A stretch of DNA of 6,399 bases from Elusimicrobia bacterium RIFCSPLOWO2_01_FULL_60_11 (lineage in GTDB: Bacteria > Elusimicrobiota > Elusimicrobia > 2-02-FULL-39-32), in the NCBI GenBank assembly GCA_001800085.1, contig MGUS01000097.1, forward strand, positions 2,565-8,963, given 5' to 3'. The translations under genes were made by a program, and so were the position numbers. Each line of letters begins with the position of its first letter. Position 1 is the first letter of the stretch. Under the pieces are notes generated by a model. That model searched no databases. It was given only the letters and a program-made list of their open reading frames with translations, and was not told the origin of the DNA. Of the stretch, positions 1-4,100 are shown one piece after another.

Positions 1-1113
1 CAATGAACTCAACAAATCTCCCAGCTTTCGGCTCAACCGGGACAACCCTGCCCGATAATCCGCCGGCTCGTATTCGATCAACTTATCTACGGTATTTTCG
101 GCCTGGATATACAGGTCCTTGGATTCGGGCAACAGCCTGGAAAAATACGGCGAACGGTGCCTCAAGTGCATCTGCCGGCTGAATCGTTTAAGAAATGCGG
201 CCACCTCTCCATTCCGGCCCCGGACCCGATCAAAAGCAGCCGCGTAGAACCGCGCGCCTTCCAGCCACCGCCTGAAAAGCAGCGGATGGAACTCGGGGTA
301 CCGCTTAAGGCCTTCGGGAGAAAGGATCACGACGCGGGGATTGAGACCGATCACTTTTGACTTGTGGGCGGGGATGGCTTTGCGGCTCAGGCGGAGGAGC
401 CTCGATAAACGCACCCCGCTGTCGCGGCTGACGCTGATCATCCCCCACCTGGACTGCAGACGGCGGGCCGAGCGGACCCCCTGGAGCTGGCCGTTGCCGT
501 TCATCTCTGCATGGGCGAACTTCTTGAGAGCATCGATCTCCGCGACCTGGTCCCGGATGATCCCGTCGATTGTCCGGACAGAGACCGCGTTATAGGTGTG
601 GCCGACGAACTTCCGTAATTTCACGACCTTCACGCGCCGTTCGAACCGGGCCAGACCCCATCGTTGAAGATACTCTTGCATCGGATGGGATTCCAACCGC
701 CAGCCCGTCATTTTTTCAACCTCGTCGATGATCCGGGCCGCCGAACCGCTCCAAACGCCTTCCTTCCCCCCCTTCCGGTTCAAAGCATCTTTCCCCGCGG
801 CCTCCTGGGCCGGTGCGCCCTCTGCGCCCAGCGCCTTGCCGATCTCCCTGAACCTGCGGCGCAGGTCCTCCGCCGACACCAGCCGGACCGTCCCCCTGGA
901 GAGGCCGGTGATATCGAAGACCTGGGAGGATATCCCTTTCGTCCTGCGGATCATGGAGAGGATGAGCCACACGTTGACCCCGATATCCGGCCGGGCGCTG
1001 ACGGCGCTGATACTGAATTCCTTGCATATGTCCTTTGCCGCCGCCAGCGACCCGGGGCGTCCAAGGCCCAGATTCTCCGCACAGAACCTCTTGAAATCTT
1101 CGATCCGACCCGT
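1..1113 (-). CDS. Continuation of the giant gene in the +1 frame (open at both ends)
   Basis: This minus-strand frame is open for 371 codons, from just after a TGA at 1114-1116 to the window edge. Its composition is normal for a soluble, basic, helical protein. It starts in mid-domain (RIEDFKRFCAENLG) and joins smoothly to the end of the upstream frame (HVLRSMNG) if one base of a GGG run at 1109-1111 is dropped. The content is helix-turn-helix-like stretches (GISSQVFDITGLSRGTVRLV near 882-930; MISVSRDSGVRLSRLLRL near 379-432), a third copy of a TGWR-type repeat (616-750), and a helical tail rich in Arg, Leu and aromatic residues ending LSRKLGDLLSSL at the edge. A gene caller working without the frameshift would probably start it at ATG 954 or GTG 972, but neither has a convincing ribosome site. 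It is most likely not a separate gene. I do not recognise a specific family for the whole segment. Confidence 0.75.
616..750 (-). repeat. Protein repeat R3 (TGWR unit)
   Basis: SGSAARIIDEVEKMTGWRLE, then SHPMQEYLQRWGLARFERR and VKVVKL, read in the frame covering 1-1113. The TGWRLE core and the preceding I-x-x-[EQ]-V-E helix match R2. It is separated from R2 by an HTH-like stretch and a 30-residue charged Gly/Ala linker that includes a seven-G run (bases 766-772). Confidence 0.5.
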
Positions 1114-4100
1114 TCATGGAACGAAGGACGTGCTTTCCCTCGATGCGCCAGCCCGTCTGGGCCTCGATCTGGCCGGATATATCATCGACCCTCAACCAAG
1201 CGGAACGGATGCCTTCCCTCTCCCTGATCAAAGCGACCAGGCGGGCAAAATCAGCGATGTCTATCCGCCCGTCATGATCCAGAAGGGACCCCGTCTTCCT
1301 GAACTGCCTTTTAAACGCTTCGCGTCCGAAGCTCGTGATCGGCTTCGTCATCCAAAGCCGGAAGGTTTCGTCATTCATGCTGAAGCCATGCCTCTTAAGA
1401 AGGGCATGGGCGTGGTTAAAGGAGATTTTCCTTTGATAATCAGTCATCAAAGGAGCGACACGGCGTCTGGAAACAAAGAAATGATTGTTCCGCAGAAGCG
1501 TCAACCCCCATGCTTCGGCCTGGACAGGATCGTTTCTGAGGTATTTGCTGATGCTCACGGGTGAAACTCCCAACGGAACCGCCACATCCCTGACATGAAC
1601 AAGGTCCAATAGGAATCTCACGGCATTTCTTGGCAGTGAGAATCGGTCCCGATTAGGCTTGCCTTCGATCCTGCTGATTTCCGCCGGAATCGTCCCGCGC
1701 CGGGCCAATTTTGCAAGATATTCGGCGGGGAAACCCGTAAGAGAAGCCGCTTCCGTTAAACTGAATCTTTCGGCATTCAACTTCATGGCATCTTGACGCA
1801 AAGGCGCGAGAAGGTATTGCACCCACGATTCCTGAAAAGTTCCCTTGAATATGGCCTCAATAAGGTCGACTTTCACTGGCTTGCCCTTAGAGTCGGGGAC
1901 GATAGCCATGTAAGAAGGATGCGACCCGACGACAAAAAGCCGTGGTCTAACTCTCAATGCCATCCCCACCGCCGTCGCGAGCGCCCCACCCCATAAAAGG
2001 AAATTGAGACCGCTCAGGAGATGGTGCGGGTCGAAGATGACTCCCGCCAAAAGCATGTCCGCGTGCGCTCCCCCGCCCAGCTGGGCAGACAAGCCCATGA
2101 GGCCGATGAACGGCAGGAGCATGGCGATGGGACTGATGTTCGTTTTTGCCTGCCTCGCCGGGAATATCAGCCGCACGATCTGCCCCAGGCGCTGCCCATC
2201 TTGGCCAAGCAGGGGAAAATCGTAGACGGGATGGCCCTCGAAACGGCTCTGCGGGTTCTCAAATCGGCGTTGGTCTATGAACCTGCTGATGTGTTTGTGA
2301 TAACCTTGGCGAACGACACTGATGACATCGGGAAGGTCGTCGGGGGGCTTATGTCTGCCGTTAAAATCTATAGGGCGCACGCCCTGGTCGATGATGTCCA
2401 CGATGAATTTGTCCTGTTCCCGGCGCCACCGGACAGCCAGGAAAGAACCACTTCTGTTGCGGTTGCCCCACATGACGGCGTTCTTGACGGCTCCTATGAG
2501 CGTCTTGGACATGCTCCCGTTCGAGCCGGGCTCGATTTGCGATGAAAGATAGCGGATAAGATCATTCAAAGTGTTTGAAACCCTGGCGAAATTGAGGGGT
2601 TCAAACTGCAGGCCCGTGAAGACGATGGCATCGACTCCCGGTTCGGGTGCGTCCGGTTCTTCCTGCGACTCCATGTGCATGACGGCCAGTTTATATTCAG
2701 CAGAACCGTCGCGCCCGACCGCATCCAGAAAATCCGGCGGAGGGGTGGACGGAGGCCACATCGCCGCCATCCCCAGTGCCACCGCGGTGAATCCTATCAG
2801 ACCCAAAACAGCTTGATGACCCGGCGGGAGGCCCAAGGTCAGCGCCGCCAGCGCCCCGACCGCCAAAGCGCTTTGAGCTACAGGCGGGATCCGGCGCTTG
2901 GGACGCGGAGCGGCAGGCGGCGGCAAGGCGGGGCCGCGGCGCCTTTCGGATTCCGCGCGGGCCAATTCGAGGACATTCTTCAAGAAATCCTGACGCTTTT
3001 CCTTATTCCAATCAATGATTTCGGCCAGTGTTGCATCCGCCATGTTCCAGGCATTCGGCGAGAGCCATATTGAAAGAAACTTGTCGTCCAGCCCGGCGAA
3101 ATATGACGCCCAGAAGGTTTCAAATAATTCCCTGGAGTCGGGGAAGAACGCCTCCGACTCTCTTGTTTTTTCAACATGAACCATCATATCGTTGAACAAC
3201 GTCATGCATAATATCAAGCCGACAAGGTCCATGCCTTCCGACGTGAATAGCGATTTAATTGCATGGGCGGGATGTGATTGATGGGGCACAAGCTCTCCGC
3301 TGTCCGCTTCTTCACCTGCAAATGTAAAATCCTGATGATGGATGGAGAATTTGGTCACTCCCTTGTTCTGCTTGTCGGCTTGGGACAACCCGAGGTTCCG
3401 CGCGAACCTCATCATAAGCCCGCTCTCTGTCAACGCCTTACCTTTCTCAATCTCCCCCAAATTCACAAGGGTTCGGAAAATCCTTTCGCGAAGACGGGAA
3501 AGATGTGGATCGGACTTGAGCAATTGAGGCAGTTTGGTGATGCGGTGCGGATCTATGACGCGGAAGAAGTAAAGGATGGGGAGGAACGGCTCATCGCCGC
3601 GCGTTTTATCAAGCTCAGGCAGTTCCTTAAGGGGCGGGGATGACTTGATCTCGCCTTCCTTGGGAACATAAACGCGGCAATACCCGAGATACTGGGCCCA
3701 TCGGCCGGGACCGGAACCGGTGACTTGACGCCCTTGAGAGGCCTTGGCGGATTCCCCAATATCAAGGAGTCCCTCATATCTTTTGTCTATAGGATAATAA
3801 GGATTCGAATCCCTCCCATTCTGTCCAAAATGTCCAACCCCTTTTACCCCTAGCCATGTCCCGTCCGGAAGCGGAAAATATACGGTTCGATTATTAGCAA
3901 CCTTAAATTCAGCTATAAGAGAATCTGAACTAAACCGGTCCGTAACGCCTACTGTGATCCACGTTTTGGGGTGCTTATTAAAATATTCGAATGCGTCCTC
4001 TGCCCGCCCCATGGAGAACACCCTGTGGCGGCGCAGGAGGCCGGCCACGCTTTCCCCGGGAAGGGTCTTGATCTTCGCGGGTTCGACATCGGTGACGGGG

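Noticed and set aside
766..772. Seven-G run (C7 on plus strand) as a second frameshift
   Set aside because: The same frame reads as normal protein on both sides of the run, with repeat R3 directly after it, so no shift is needed.
716..1108. Gly/Arg/Pro-rich C-terminal tail ending at TGA 716-718
   Set aside because: It appears abruptly after residue 1755, has the composition of an out-of-frame GC-rich read, and the neighbouring frame carries ordinary protein sequence with a matching repeat.
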